This document shows positions 1-11,094 of a DNA stretch of 64,000 bases, one piece after another. The notes beneath the pieces are model-generated. The model did no database searches and was not told the DNA's origin. It worked only from the letters and a program-made list of their open reading frames with translations. This DNA is from Cristatella mucedo (taxonomy: Eukaryota > Bryozoa > Phylactolaemata > Cristatellidae). Within the stretch, counting starts at the first letter, position 1. Each line of letters opens with the position of its first letter. The DNA is taken from the NCBI GenBank assembly GCA_009760855.2, contig WPIO01000059.1, positions 852,501 to 916,500 of the forward strand, given 5' to 3'. Position numbers and translations under genes: made by a program.

Positions 1-455
1 CTGCTGCCTCTTATTCAGGAGCAGCTCTAATATAGCAATGGGGTCGGCGACAGTTTCAGTTTCAGCCTCCTCGTGCCGCCTTCGGATCCTCTATGGACAA
101 TAAATTAGCTGTTCCACTCTTTCTGCTTTAAAGACCGTTGGCAACAGATGCTCTTGCTCTGCCTGTCCTAGACTGTGGAGCTTGTTTCCATCAATTCTTA
201 TGCAACGACATCTAGCCTCCTTCTGCCGACTGTGGCACATCCTGTCCAGCCGTCCGGAGCTGCTACTTCCACACCACTCACTACCCCAACTGCTCTCCTG
301 ACTCAGCGGTGCTTCTCAATTTCTCTTTGTTTCGTGAGATGAAGTCTGTTGGCTACCGAATGCATACTGAAAGCCGCATAGGCTTTGAGTGAAAACTCTC
401 CTGTGGAACACCCAATAAGTATTCGAGGCTTCGTGGAGTTAAAGATACTTTACAT
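1..455 (+). mobile_element. LINE family B, 3' end fragment
   Basis: The segment aligns by eye with the copies at 51090-51560 and 31470-31755. It holds the degraded 3' end of a reverse-transcriptase ORF (lines equivalent to 'LKTVGDRSF' and 'GPRLWNSLP') and then the shared 3'UTR with the words 'tttctctttgtttcgtgaga' and 'gaagtctgttggctaccgaa'. Frame is lost in several places, so it is a dead copy. It probably continues to the left of the window. Confidence 0.7.
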
Positions 456-560
456 TTGCAGCAGGCAATAAAGGATTGCCTGCTGCTGCAGGACTCGAAA
501 TCATGACCAGCTCGTAAAGTGCAGTCGTAAAGTGCAGCACCCTACGCTTAGGGAGGGAGA
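456..560 (-). mobile_element. SINE S2 fragment (tRNA-like)
   Basis: Read on the minus strand it carries a B-box-like TTCGAGTCC followed by CTGCAGCAGCAGGCAATCC and CTTTATTG. The same string follows the B box in the copies at 44876-45035 and 57925-58000. The A box is not clear. It could be a tRNA-like remnant of another origin. Confidence 0.4.
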
Positions 561-1340
561 TGGGAGAGTTATACGAGCGAACGTAATTGCTTGACGATTC
601 CTTGCGAACCAACCAACCATACCCCACTCTGTCAGGCACATTGCCCCTTCGATACCAAACCCACGTTCCAGGCCGAATGAGTCCATTCAGCTGCACAGAG
701 CTTGCATAAATCACCCCTTCACTACACGTACAATGCATTCGTTGTCAGGTGCTCAATGGTGTACGATGAATGCCAGCATTCCTCAAAGCTTTGGTATCCC
801 GGATATGATAAGCTGACTCTGGCAGCCAGTGGCTGGCCCAGTTAGATACACATTGCTAGCCTACTCCTCAGCTACACTGATAAATAGGACTTGAGCGATG
901 GAGAAGGCATGCCCTTGACGGTGCCTAAGATGGGTTGACACATGGATGGTAGATAGACCTTGACGGACAAAACCTGGAGTCCGGCTGGAGTCTGGCTCCT
1001 TCGGCAAGAATCGTGCGCGCACCGCGATGCACTAAAAAACCTTAACAGAACAGGACTCGTGCAAGCACTTGATTGGGCCTCGTTGCCAACGAGTAAAAGC
1101 GCATACATTCAACACTTAAAACAGTAAATGCCAAAGAGAGTGCGCATAATGTTGGCGAACTCTAACGGAGGCTGGAAAATCTACGCGGTTCCGCAAAACG
1201 TGTAGAAGTGCCTGGAAAGAGATTCGGTTGTCTTGTGCTGCTACAAAAAATGGCTTATCACCATTCCTTCGCAACAGCGGGCAGTGCTTAGCCAATTTAA
1301 GCACTCGCTGTGAGAGGAAAGCGCCACCTGCTACAATGAG
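561..1340. other. No recognisable gene
   Basis: Only short open frames occur and none has a recognisable domain. No repeat family seen elsewhere in the window was recognised here. Confidence 0.4.
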
Positions 1341-3540
1341 CTCGCTGTCACGACAGCATGCACAGCAGCCAGCCCAGCAGGTGCTTCCGGTCTGAGCCGC
1401 CACTGCTCCACTTCAGAGCCGGCGGCCGTGCGCCCCGAGTGAGGGGACGAGAGAATTGCAGCAGTGCCCCCAAATCGACTCGTGAGACAAGCGTTGCTGC
1501 TGCTCCTGTGCTCACGCAGCTGCCGTCCTGTCGGCCCGCGCTGCCCGCCCAGCCTTCACACCCCGCACAGCGCCGAGCTCCGATTGAATGATGGCAAGTG
1601 CCCCTCCCGACACCAGAAACCCGGGACTGTGGCAAGCTATAGAGTCTCGAGTACAGGCTGACGTAGCTGTAACTCGACCATCGGCCAGGCACAGATCCCG
1701 TGAGCAACGGAATCCTGAGACGACTTTGCCAACAGTAAAAAGAAAAAGAAAAAAGCGGAGGCGAGTGCAGATTGCGGCTCCTCGGCGCGAGCACGACAGG
1801 TCACGTGCGGCACAGAATGACTCACGAGTTGCCGAGCTATCGGATGACGGGGTCTTGGCGCCCACCGCCGCAAGATTCCAGCGATGACTGCTTGGTCCAC
1901 GCACGTACGCACACGGTGCGTGCGAGAGCGAGAGCGCTCGCATGCGGGAGACCAGCAAGGAGCATCGACTGGGCAGCGAGCCGCAATCAGCGGACGAGGG
2001 CAGGACGGCTGCTCCTTCGCGATTGACAGTCGCGAGTTCAAACCCCCGAAGCAACAGATCCTGTGGAGCGCCTTCTTCCTTCCTTCCCCTTCCACGCTTC
2101 GATCGACAGCGAGTGCCGAAGCTGCAGCAGCAGCAGCAGCAGCAGCAGCACTGGTATGAGCAAAGTAAACGCAGGCAGTCGCTCGAGCCACTCTCCATTT
2201 ATGTCCAATTAGAGTCGGCCGCCTCCTGCCGCAGACGAGCGGCGAGCTGCCGAGCAGACGACGAGCAGACGACTTGCTTCATCAGCTACCAGTCCCCAGC
2301 CCATGCGAGCCAAGCGGCAGCAGCAGCAGCAGCAACGGGGCACAGGCGGCAGTGGCAAGGCCCTGGCACTGACAGGAACAAGTGCCGAAAGCCTTCTGTC
2401 AGTCCACGGATGCCATGCGCCACGCGACTCGGCATTTGGCAGAGCATTCGACAAAGCTGTCTAAGCTTCGTCTTCGGGCAAAGACCAAGACCTCGATGCT
2501 GCATCGCTCACTCCTCGAGCGGAGCGCGAGCACACGCCCATACGCACACACACACTCTCGCGAGCACACGCACGCGCACACACACACACACACACACCAG
2601 CTGACACGGCTGCAGAGGCCTTTGAGAGCAGCCTGTGAGGGAGGCATCGCTCTCAGGTCTCTCCTCTGTTCCTCAGTCACGTGGTCTTTTCACGGGCTCC
2701 ATCGCCCGATCGTAGGCGGCTCATCGGGCTCCTAGGCCGATCGTCCGATGAGGAGTGCACGACGTGGCCACGTGCACAGTTCATTCACGTCGGGGGGGGG
2801 GAGGCCGGGCTGTCGCCGTCACGTCGGTCGTCACTCGGTTGTCACCGAAGCCGGCGTAGGGGCGGATCGACCGGCGACTGCGACAGCAGGAGCGCGTCCG
2901 AGCCGTCGGCGCGGACGGCCAGCCGCCCTCGGACGCTGGGGAGTCTGGAACGTCTCCGAAGTTTTAGATCCGGTCGGAGGCTCAAGTTCCGAGGCTTCGC
3001 CGAGTGACAACCGAGACAGCAACAGCGCTTGTCAGGCGGCGATCACACTCAATACATACAGATGATCAGAGATGACCCTGGCAGCCCTCAGCCGCCCACC
3101 GCCGCCGAATCTGCAGCACCCACACGGTCTGGGTACGAACCAGCGATCTCTCCCTTCCCACTCCGAATTTTGGCTAAGTGCCATCGGGGGCCCTGCCTAG
3201 GGCCCGGCGGCTGCTCAGGAACACCTGCATGCAGCCATCCTTCCTCCGACGGCAATGTGCCTGGCCACCAAATGACCGTCAGTGAATAGCAACCCTTTGC
3301 GGCGGCCGCTCTGCGCGCCCTCCGCCCTCTACCTTCCGCTCGAGCATCCGAAAGCCGACGACTCGACCCCCTCCAGCTACGGGCAGAGGCCACGGCGGCC
3401 GGCGCTTTGCCGCGCTTCACCCTTACCTGTCGAAGCGGGTGATGCCAAAATGGTATCCGCACACCTGTCAACATGCGTGACGACGGAGTGCATCCTCCTG
3501 GCTAGCAATACTCGAGCGTCTCATTGGAGGGGCCGCTGAG
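1341..3540. other. GC-rich stretch, no recognised gene
   Basis: The block is GC-rich with many CpGs and holds a (CAG)8 run at 2125-2148 and a (CA)n run ending near 2598. Open frames on both strands reach about 220 codons, but they are low-complexity (poly-Ala, poly-Cys, Arg-rich) and match no family I recognise. Long frames are expected in GC-rich DNA. An unrecognised exon or a 5'UTR cannot be excluded. Confidence 0.4.
2125..2148 (+). repeat. (CAG)8 microsatellite
   Basis: Eight uninterrupted CAG triplets inside the GC-rich block. No recognised coding exon contains them. Confidence 0.9.
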
Positions 3541-4042
3541 CGAAGACGCACTAGGGCCGAGCAGTTCAGTCCGCCAGCAGCCGCCGCCGCCGCCGCGCCA
3601 AGCCAAACATAACCTTTCAAAATGGTGGCCGGTAAATACCGCCTTTAACCTTTCGCCCCAGCGGATTGGTCGCCGCACCGGCGGCCGCTAACGTCCGTCA
3701 TCGAAAAAATAACTAAAAAGCGCGAATCCCCGAGAGTCTTTCGGCTGAACAGCGAAGCGCGGTGCGCGGTGCGCGAGCGCACTTCTTTCATTTTGCCAAC
3801 GCGCCGCTGCGGTATTGAAATAGCGGCCCCCCTCCCCACCCACCCAGTACTTAGCAGCCGCTGGCCGGGAACGAGCCGGCTGCCATTCGGCAGCAGCAGC
3901 AGCAGCGGCGAGCGAAGACGATCGCAGCGAGTCGAGACATTAAAAAAATAGAGGAGCGATTATCCAATCGACCGCTCCGCGCCTCCGACCGGTTGCCGCC
4001 AAAGAGTAGCGGTCACCAAGCAGCCACCGGTCGTTTGCGAAC

Positions 4043-4043
<1 letters not shown>

Positions 4044-4097
<54 letters not shown>

Positions 4098-4125
4098 CCT
4101 CTCTCTATCCCTCTCTCTCTCTGCC

Positions 4126-4213
<88 letters not shown>

Positions 4214-4262
4214 TCTCGCCCTCCCTCTCTCTCCCTCTCTCTCTCTCTCTCCCTCTCTCTCG
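4044..4262 (+). repeat. (CT)n microsatellite, about 220 bp
   Basis: Long polypyrimidine tract with occasional C or G interruptions (CCCTCTCT, GCCCTCC). The open frames across it (poly Ser-Leu) are artefacts of the repeat. Confidence 0.97.
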
Positions 4263-4704
4263 CTGGTAATGGTGGAGTCGGGGCGAGCGGAACGATTAGT
4301 GCAGCACTCTACGGTTGCCGCAAACTGTCGTCAGCCTCGGCTGCCCACGAACGAATGCACAAGCGCAGTCGACGTGCGGCCAGGAAACCGGTAACCCTGA
4401 GAAGCCGGGCTCGGTAGGGAGAGTCACGTGCTCGAGAGGGCATCGTCCGTGCGGGCGCTTGCCAGCCACAGCAGCTTCGCGTATCTATGAATTCGAGGGG
4501 GTTGGAGCTCTTCTGCGCGTCACTCGCTCCCGCAGTGCGTCTCGCTTCAGCTCGCCTCCGGCGGGCGCTGCGCCGGCGACGACCGCGCCTCGGGCGGCCG
4601 CGCGGAGGGGCGGCCGCGGAGCTCTCGAGGGCGGCGCCCAGCCCAGCGCAGTGCAGCGCCTGCGCGCCGGCCTCCGATGGGTGCGAGCGGCGCCGCGCTT
4701 CGTG

Positions 4705-4744
4705 CGCGGCAGCAGAAGGCCGAGCTCGGCCGTCTGCTGCCGCG
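4705..4744. repeat. 40-bp near-perfect palindrome
   Basis: The half-site CGCGGCAGCAGAAGGCCGAG is followed directly by its reverse complement with one mismatched pair (A4717/G4732), centred between 4724 and 4725. Weaker inverted symmetry extends on both sides over roughly 100-150 bp, so frames on the two strands give similar peptides. Confidence 0.9.
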
Positions 4745-5187
4745 ATCGGCGCGCGGCGCCGAGTGCGGATCGCCGAGCCGGAAGCGTCGTAGCGCAGCTC
4801 TGCGGCGACTTCCGGCGCTTCCGCGAGCAGGAGACCGCCCCACCCCCCGTCCGCGGGGAATGGACATTCCAAAGCGTCTCAGGTCCGCGGCTCTCAGACC
4901 GACCCCGGAAACGGCGACTCGCCGTGACTGTTTCTTACCTCCATCAACCCCCCCCCCGCCGCCGCCTCCCACACCCCAAGGGCTGTGTCAACCGCCGGAC
5001 CGCAAAGCCGGGTGCTCTGGCGGCTAGCCTTGCCCTTGTCCCGCAGGCCCCCATCCGACGCCTCTGACGTCGCTCAAGCCGACAGCATTGTGCTGTCGGG
5101 CACCGCCTCTTCAAGTACGTCCGGTTGACCCACCGCCGGACCGCGCGGTTCAATGGCGGCGTCCGTAACTGTCCGATTATGACTGAT

Positions 5188-5335
5188 ATCGCTGGTTTGG
5201 CCCAGTGGTTAAGGTGCTCGCCCCGACCCGAAGGTCTGACCGAGGTCGTGGGCTTGAGCCCCGCGTGGCGTACGTGAAGTAGAGATTAAGTTCTCTTAGG
5301 GCGTTATATAAATGAATTGTATCTATGTATTTATT
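5188..5335 (+). mobile_element. SINE S1 (tRNA-derived), short form
   Basis: Pol III A-box-like TGGCCCAGTGGTTAAGGTGC and B-box GGTCGTGGGCTTGAGCCCC are followed by a body ending AGAGATTAAGTTCTCTTAGGG, then an ATGAATTGTAT-rich tail. The end resembles the 3' hairpin of LINE family A. There is no insert between the boxes, as also in the copies at 7492, 38923 and 60934. Confidence 0.85.
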
Positions 5336-5465
5336 ATTCGCGTTTCCTGTATTTTAGCGTCTAGGAAACGTATATGCATTACTCTATCTCGGTCAAGACC
5401 GCCTAGAATCTTGAGCCATTTCATTGGCTCCGGGCATGCTCCCCTAGTTGACCTTGATACCTTTT

Positions 5466-5640
5466 AATAATAATAATAATGTACTTGATAAAGCGCCCTC
5501 AGAGAACGTAATCTCTTTCTAGGCGCTTTACATTTGCTGCAAAGGGAAATGCAATTAAATGGTAAGTAAAATCATGCTTGAAAAACAAACAAAACGAATA
5601 ACATGGTTAGGGGTGACATGCACAGGGTCAGACTTCGGCT
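5466..5640 (-). mobile_element. LINE family A 3' tail
   Basis: Starts with the (AAT)n tail, then AAAGCGCCCTCAGAGAAC and CTCTTTCTAGGCGCTTTAC, which is the reverse complement of the family A hairpin. The 3'UTR words 'catggttaggggtgacatgc' and 'acagggtcag' follow. It is a severely 5'-truncated copy. Confidence 0.85.
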
Positions 5641-5709
5641 CCAGTAGTTGACCTTCGTATTCGAGCTGACTTTTACTCCGTGCCGCTGATCCCTACGAGA
5701 CTCGTCGTT

Positions 5710-6095
5710 GCAGGCCTTAGAACAATAATATTGTTATTGCATTGTCAATTTCAAAGCCAACGATAAATAAATTAATATTGTCGTGGCAAGCAGTGCAATA
5801 TACTGTCATTGTAATTGCAAACAATGCAATATATTGTCATTGTCATCGAAACAAAAACTATAAAATTGTGTCGACCAATCACGCTGCACGGACTTACGTA
5901 GTCCGCGATCCACACAATCCACGGTCAGACTCAGGACTCGGGAGGTGCTGTTAAAACTTAAAACTTAAAAAACTAAACTGTCCCGTGGGTATTGCAATAA
6001 CATGGATATTGTTCATCTGGACACTACAATATACAGACATTGTTACGGCATCCAATACAATATATTTTTAAAAATACAATATATCGTTCCATAAA
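5710..6095. repeat. AT-rich stretch with repeated CAATATA/CATTGT words
   Basis: Imperfect repeats of the type tgcaatatactgtcattgta recur at least four times (near 5791, 5826, 6028 and 6057). Spacing is irregular, so it is not a clean tandem array. No coding capacity. Confidence 0.5.
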
Positions 6096-7490
6096 TATAT
6101 ATTGCAGAGGCCTGAGTCACTGTACGCCATAGCCGCGGTTGAACGCGTGTAACCCCAGGGTGCTGCCAAATAGACTTGTCTACATTTTGCGTACGGACTT
6201 GTTAGGTTAAGTTTAGGAGCACTCTTCGTAGCAGCCGCTACTGCCGGCATAACTGCGTGCATCGGCGCTGGCTGCACCAAGAAGTCGCTAGCCAAGGTTA
6301 CGAGGTTCAGTGCTTCTCTGAGAGCTCAAAGTCTAGAGATCAACTGACCGACTATTGCTTTCGCTTTTTACGCCGCCTAACCATAGATTCTACCTAACAG
6401 GTTGCTAGTCATTGAAACTCACGAACCTCGAATACTATCTTGGTAGGCATAATCTGACTGATGTAACAGCGTGCATGCATGCGTTTCAATACTATCCCGA
6501 ACGCCTCAGCTGTCTCTCTGTGCGAGCCCCTTCCGTCGCCATTTAAATCGTGGCGGCCTTCAACTCCTTTGAAAAGCAGCAGCTTTCTACCTGGTCTCCG
6601 GTTCCTTTTAAATGCAGGTAAGCAAACGTCGAAAGCTTGGGCATTTGTATGGATTGAAACCGGCGTGGCAGCTCACTGCTGGCGAGCGCCACTTGTATAC
6701 TTTCAACTGATGTGCCTTTCCTTATTCGCGTCGCTGAAGACGCTCACTTTCTCGAGTGCCTCGGGTAGTCCTTGGACAGAAACCTGGACCTCGATCGGTC
6801 CGTACACATTTCCTCTATCCTTATATAGAGCGTAGGTCGATTGCGACCAAGACCCAAGCAAAAAGTATGCGAAGTGTTGTATATCGCCGACCAAGTATGC
6901 AGGTTGGGTCAGGTCATCGACCCTGTGCGAAGGTCAGATCATCGACCCTGTGCGAAGGTCAGATCATCGACCGCGTGAGTGACCTATAACGAGGAGGGTT
7001 CTGACCAGCGTCGCAAAACTGCCCACGGTGAAGTCATAAAATTGAATGTCGGACGTTTCGGCTACCCTCAAATGAAACTTTGCGATCGCCAAATAGAAGA
7101 ATGGCTCTAACTCGTGGTGACGATAGCTTTTCCTTTACATTTTTAATATTAAACGCTATTATGTAACGGAAACCTACAACAGTGGAGCTTGGACTAGTGA
7201 ATTACGTGGCCTTAGATCTTTGCCGCGACCCTTGCACTTCTCAGAAACCCGGGTAGACATGCTCGCTCAGCGTAAGGTGCGGAGGATCTGCATTCTTAAA
7301 TTTAAATCCTAGTTTTTACGTCGAATCTGCACGATGCTCATTCGAGTGTGCTTATTCTCGCTGTGCGAAAGTTCGGCCTGCATTGGTCTAACCACCTGTA
7401 ACCAACGGTATTTGAACAAGCATTCTTGCAGCAGTCGAGTGTCCGTCCATCAGTCCATCATGAAGGCTACGAAAGATTTTTACTCGAATA
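6096..7490. other. No recognisable gene
   Basis: Only short frames without recognisable domains, apart from the small tandem repeat at 6911-6978. Confidence 0.4.
6911..6978 (+). repeat. 25-bp tandem repeat, about 2.7 copies
   Basis: The unit AGGTCAGATCATCGACCCTG plus TGCGA is repeated. The first copy lacks five bases and the last ends CGCGTGA. Confidence 0.85.
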
Positions 7491-7491
7491 T

Positions 7492-7640
7492 TGGTTTGGT
7501 CCAGCGATTGAGGTGCTCGCCCCGATTAAGGTCTGGCTAAGGTCGTGGGCTCGAGCCCCGAGGCATATGTGAAGAGCCTGAATAGAGATTAAGTTCTCGC
7601 AGGGCGCTACGCAAATGAATTGTATTTATCCTTTTAACGT
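7492..7640 (+). mobile_element. SINE S1, short form
   Basis: A box TGGTCCAGCGATTGAGGTGC, B box GGTCGTGGGCTCGAGCCCC, then GAGGCATATGTGAAG and an AGAGATTAAGTTCTC tail with ATGAATTGTATTTAT. Same structure as the copies at 38923 and 60934. Confidence 0.85.
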
Positions 7641-7657
7641 TTGCTATATAAATTGTA

Positions 7658-7735
7658 TATGTGTATGTGTGTGTGTGTGTGCGTGTGTGTGCGTGCGTGC
7701 GTGCGTGCGTGCGTACATATATGTGTATGTATGTT
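7658..7735 (+). repeat. (GT)n/(GTGC)n/(GTAT)n microsatellite
   Basis: Alternating GT, GC and AT purine-pyrimidine tract, including GTGCGTGCGTGC. Confidence 0.9.
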
Positions 7736-7843
7736 TACCCAAAAAGACGCTTCGTTCTCTGCCAATAGCTTGAGCGGTGTTCAGTTGATCCGGCCTTCAC
7801 CTACCTAAAATATTTTTGGATCTGATTTTGAGTCTCAGACCGC

Positions 7844-7909
7844 GCCAGCTCTACTGATTCAAGATCGCCAGCTCTACTGATTCAAGATCGCCAGCTCTAC
7901 TGATTCAAG
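7844..7909 (+). repeat. 23-bp tandem repeat, about 2.9 copies
   Basis: Unit GCCAGCTCTACTGATTCAAG plus ATC starts at 7844, 7867 and 7890. The copies are essentially identical. Confidence 0.95.
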
Positions 7910-7912
7910 CGG

Positions 7913-8430
7913 CTCAGCTGTGCGCCTAATCGACCTCAAATAAAAAAAATGAAAAAACTTTATAGAGACAGTGGGTTCAGTTCATATGCAAACAAAGCGC
8001 GGAGCTCACTCCCGGCTGACGATTTCCTCCGACTGACTGATCTCTGACATCTGACCTGCTCCGCGAGATTTCGTGCTGGTGCAACGCTGAAGCCTCCATG
8101 CAGGCAGAGCCTAAGCTTCCCGATTTCTGAGCCACTCTCGGTTTGCGAAGTGCTAGGAAGTTGGTCTTACCGTCATGCAATTCGAGTAAGTTGAGAGAAC
8201 TTGGACTGGCAGGAGGGACGGCTGGAAGGGAAAAGCTAAGGAGGGATGATAATAATAATAATAAGGAGGGATAAGGAGGAGGATAAGCTGGGAGGGATCA
8301 GAGCATAAGCTAAGCCTCGTGTCGTCGGCATATGCCTAGACCCTCTACCCGACACCGTGCGCCGCTGCAAAATTCTCAAGCGAAAGTTAGAAATGTTTGC
8401 AAATATCGCAAACAAAAACCGATGTAGCTA
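7913..8430. other. No recognisable gene
   Basis: Short frames only. A small AATAAT/GGAGGGATAA-rich run lies near 8247-8300. Confidence 0.4.
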
Positions 8431-9420
8431 CGACCTGTGTAAAGCATATCCGTTTGTTGTTTGACAGGAGCGTGTAAGAAATCACATACCAATAGACATC
8501 TAAACGCTTTCAGCTTCATGCCCTGTCCCCTGCCCGCAGGTGCCGAGGCCAACCCCGAAACGAGGACTGCAGCTTTAGCTTCTCCGACTGCTAGTAACTT
8601 TCCAGTTAGGTACGATCGCGTGTGCCTACGATCGATTCGCTACGATCAATTCCGCCATCATCGCCCCAATGCATTTCTTGCTTCGGTTGCTGCTGCTGCT
8701 GCTGCCAGGGTTCGAAAACTGGGAATTGTTTAAAAAAAGGCAGACTCGGAGCCACCGCCGCGGTGGCCGAAACCTACGTGGCCTTATTTGGTTTCTTAAG
8801 TATCGTCTTCTGCAGCCCTAAGCGATCTGCCACAAACGCTGCAGTGCATACTCTAGCTTATAACTTATAACTCTAACTCGTAGGTCATGAGGCCAACTGT
8901 AACCCCGGTGGCCAATTTTACCACTGGTCTTTGGAATTCGTGCTCAATAAGCAATAAACCCACAATGTTACATGACACGATTAATGATGATATACTTGAC
9001 CAGTTCGCTTTTACCAAGACCTGACTGAAATGGGCTTACTGCCCGACCATAACCGATAACCCCGACAGGTTGCTCCTTCTTCCATACCCGTTAGATCAAA
9101 CGAAACCGATGGAAGAGTCACTGTTGTCGTTCGTTCCTCCCTCAATTTCAAGCCGTTGTAGTCCCCTCGAAGCAGTCTTTTGAATCTCTCGTTTTGAGTC
9201 CTCCAATACAAGCTGCCGACGGTGGCGGTAATCTATTACCCCCAAGGTATCAAGTCCTCCTTTATCTCAGATTTCGCTGATCTCATTTCGATTCTGTATG
9301 CAAGAAGTCGATCTTTCCGAGTTATGGGTGATTTTAATATTAATTTTGATAACTTAACTGACGCCTTAAGTGCTAAATTTCGTGCACTGACAGACCTGTT
9401 TAAAGCTGATCTGTTTGTTG
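8431..9420 (+). mobile_element. LINE family A, upstream partial copy
   Basis: From about 8431 the sequence parallels 9390 onward ('gacctgt-taaag', 'tttgttgtttga', then related 'gcaagaaatta', 'catcTAAACGCTT' and 'ctagtaac' blocks). It then carries an endonuclease-domain fragment at 9222-9425 (YYPQGIKSSFISDFADLIS, MGDFNINFDN), where the second copy begins. This gives a head-to-tail partial duplication with a period of roughly 960 bp. Confidence 0.65.
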
Positions 9421-9876
9421 TTTGAGCGTAGCGCGCAAGAAATTACTTGCCTATGGACATCCAAACGCTTCGGGCTGCTACGTCTGCCACGCCAGCGGCG
9501 TTAGATACGCTGGCGGCTAGTAACGCGCTTGCGAGTTACGATCGCGCGCACCTAACATCGCTTCGTTATCGTCGTTCAAACGCATTCCTAGATGTATCGC
9601 TGTTGCTAAGATCCATGAATTATGCGTTCACAAAAATACAGAGCCCCCGAGCGGCCACGGGGGGGGGAGGGGCGCGCAGCTTCGAGCTGAGACGCCGCTC
9701 GTTTGGTGGGAGCTTCGAGCTGAGACGCGGCTCGTTTGGTATTCCTAGCATTGTCTCGAATCGCTCAGCGGGCTCTCCCTCAAGCGTTACCGCGAGTTTT
9801 ACTAGCTTAGTGGTCATCACGCCTGCTATAACTGCGACGGCTCAACTTGACTCTTGTCGCTGGAATCCTCGCTCGC

Positions 9877-10110
9877 GACGTGAAATGAGCCCCATTGCTA
9901 TTAATAAGCGATCTTATTTATGTGGAAAAGGTCTCGACCTGCTCGCCTTGACTGAGACTTGGCTAAAATTGGTTAAACTGCCCGACAATTGAAGACGTGA
10001 AATGAGCCCCATTGCTATTAATAAGCGATCTTATTTATGTGGAAAAGGTCTCGACCTGCTCGCCTTGACTGAGACTTGGCTAAAATGGGTTAAACTGCCC
10101 GGCAATTGAA
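9877..10110 (+). repeat. 117-bp tandem duplication inside LINE A
   Basis: The block starting gacgtgaaatgagccccatt at 9877 is repeated almost exactly at 9994, both ending 'caattgaa'. It lies just before the endonuclease frame. Confidence 0.95.
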
Positions 10111-10160
10111 AGCACAACCCTGCGACTGCTTCTTCCTTCCTTCGCACCCCTTGAACATCA

Positions 10161-10607
10161 ATGAAAACTGGAGGTAGAGTCGCCCTTATCACTCACTCCA
10201 ATTTCAATTTCAAGCCGTTTGCAATGCCCTCGAAGCAGTCTTTTGAATCGACTGTCTTGATTTCACCCGACATCAAGCTACCAATGGTGGCTGTAGTCTA
10301 TCGCCCACCAGGTATAAAGTCCTCCTTTTTCTCAGATTTCTCTAATCTCATTTCGATTTTGTGTGCAAGAAATCGATCTTTCCTCATTATGGGTGACTAC
10401 AACATTCCTTTTTTAAACATATCTGATGCCTTTAGCACTGAATTGTGTTTCTTGTGGCTCATGTGCATGGCCCTACTCACTTCAACAGTCGACCAAATTT
10501 TCTCCTACAATTGCACTTTTTCATCACTAATATCACCAAATTCTGCCTATCTGACCACATGCAGATCTCATTCAGTCTACAATGTGTGCCTCCTCCTCCC
10601 AATCTAA
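10161..10607 (+). pseudogene. LINE A endonuclease-domain remnant
   Basis: A 148-codon frame carries VAVVYRPPGIKSSFFSDFSN and FLIMGDYNIPF. These match the apurinic-endonuclease-like domain of non-LTR retrotransposons (the YRPP and GD(Y/F)N motifs). It is broken by a frameshift after about 10440, where the neighbouring frame continues with FLVAHVHGPTHFNSR. It normally nicks target DNA for target-primed reverse transcription; this copy cannot be functional. Confidence 0.8.
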
Positions 10608-11094
10608 AATCACCTGTGAATCGCGAAACCTCAAGACATTTGACATCGATGCTGTCCGTGAGAGAATACATGCTTCGCCTCTGATGCTCAGTCCACATTC
10701 CGAACTGTCATCGTTGGTAGATAGCTACAACACAACACTAGCGGACATGCTCGACGAGTTTGCACTACTGAATAAGCGCACTGTGCGCCGTCGCCCAGAC
10801 TGCCCATGGTTTAGCACAGACATTAAATTAGCTAGGTCTAGTAAGTGCAAGGATGAAAAAGTATACATAAGATCAGGACTGACTATCCATCAACAGGCAT
10901 ACGGGATAACTATGGATCGTACCAATCGATCCTAGCAAAGGCCAGGTTTAGCTTCTATAAGAACATTGTTGAATCACAGATGCACAATCCAAAAATGCTG
11001 ATGTCTTCGATCAACCATCTCCTCAACCGCTCCCAGGTTCGCTCTTTTCCTAATAATCCCTGTGATGATCTAGCTGATTGCTTCTATAGCTTCT

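Larger units (their letters stand above)
3541..5170. promoter_or_regulatory. CpG-rich island-like region, possible promoter
   Basis: Dense CpG, several CCAAT/ATTGG words (for example near 3664 and 3964) and a (CT)n tract in the middle suggest a CpG-island type promoter. Just after 3615 the sequence reads caaaATGGTGGCCG followed by GTAAAT, which could be a very short first coding exon with a donor. No partner exon was recognised downstream, so this is inference only. Confidence 0.25.

Noticed and set aside
1512-2198. 228-codon minus-strand frame
   Set aside because: Low-complexity Cys and Arg runs from a CAG tract and GC-rich DNA. No family match.
5188-5290. Functional tRNA gene
   Set aside because: Pol III boxes are present, but an acceptor stem and full cloverleaf cannot be formed. 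The unit continues into a SINE body and is repeated seven times.
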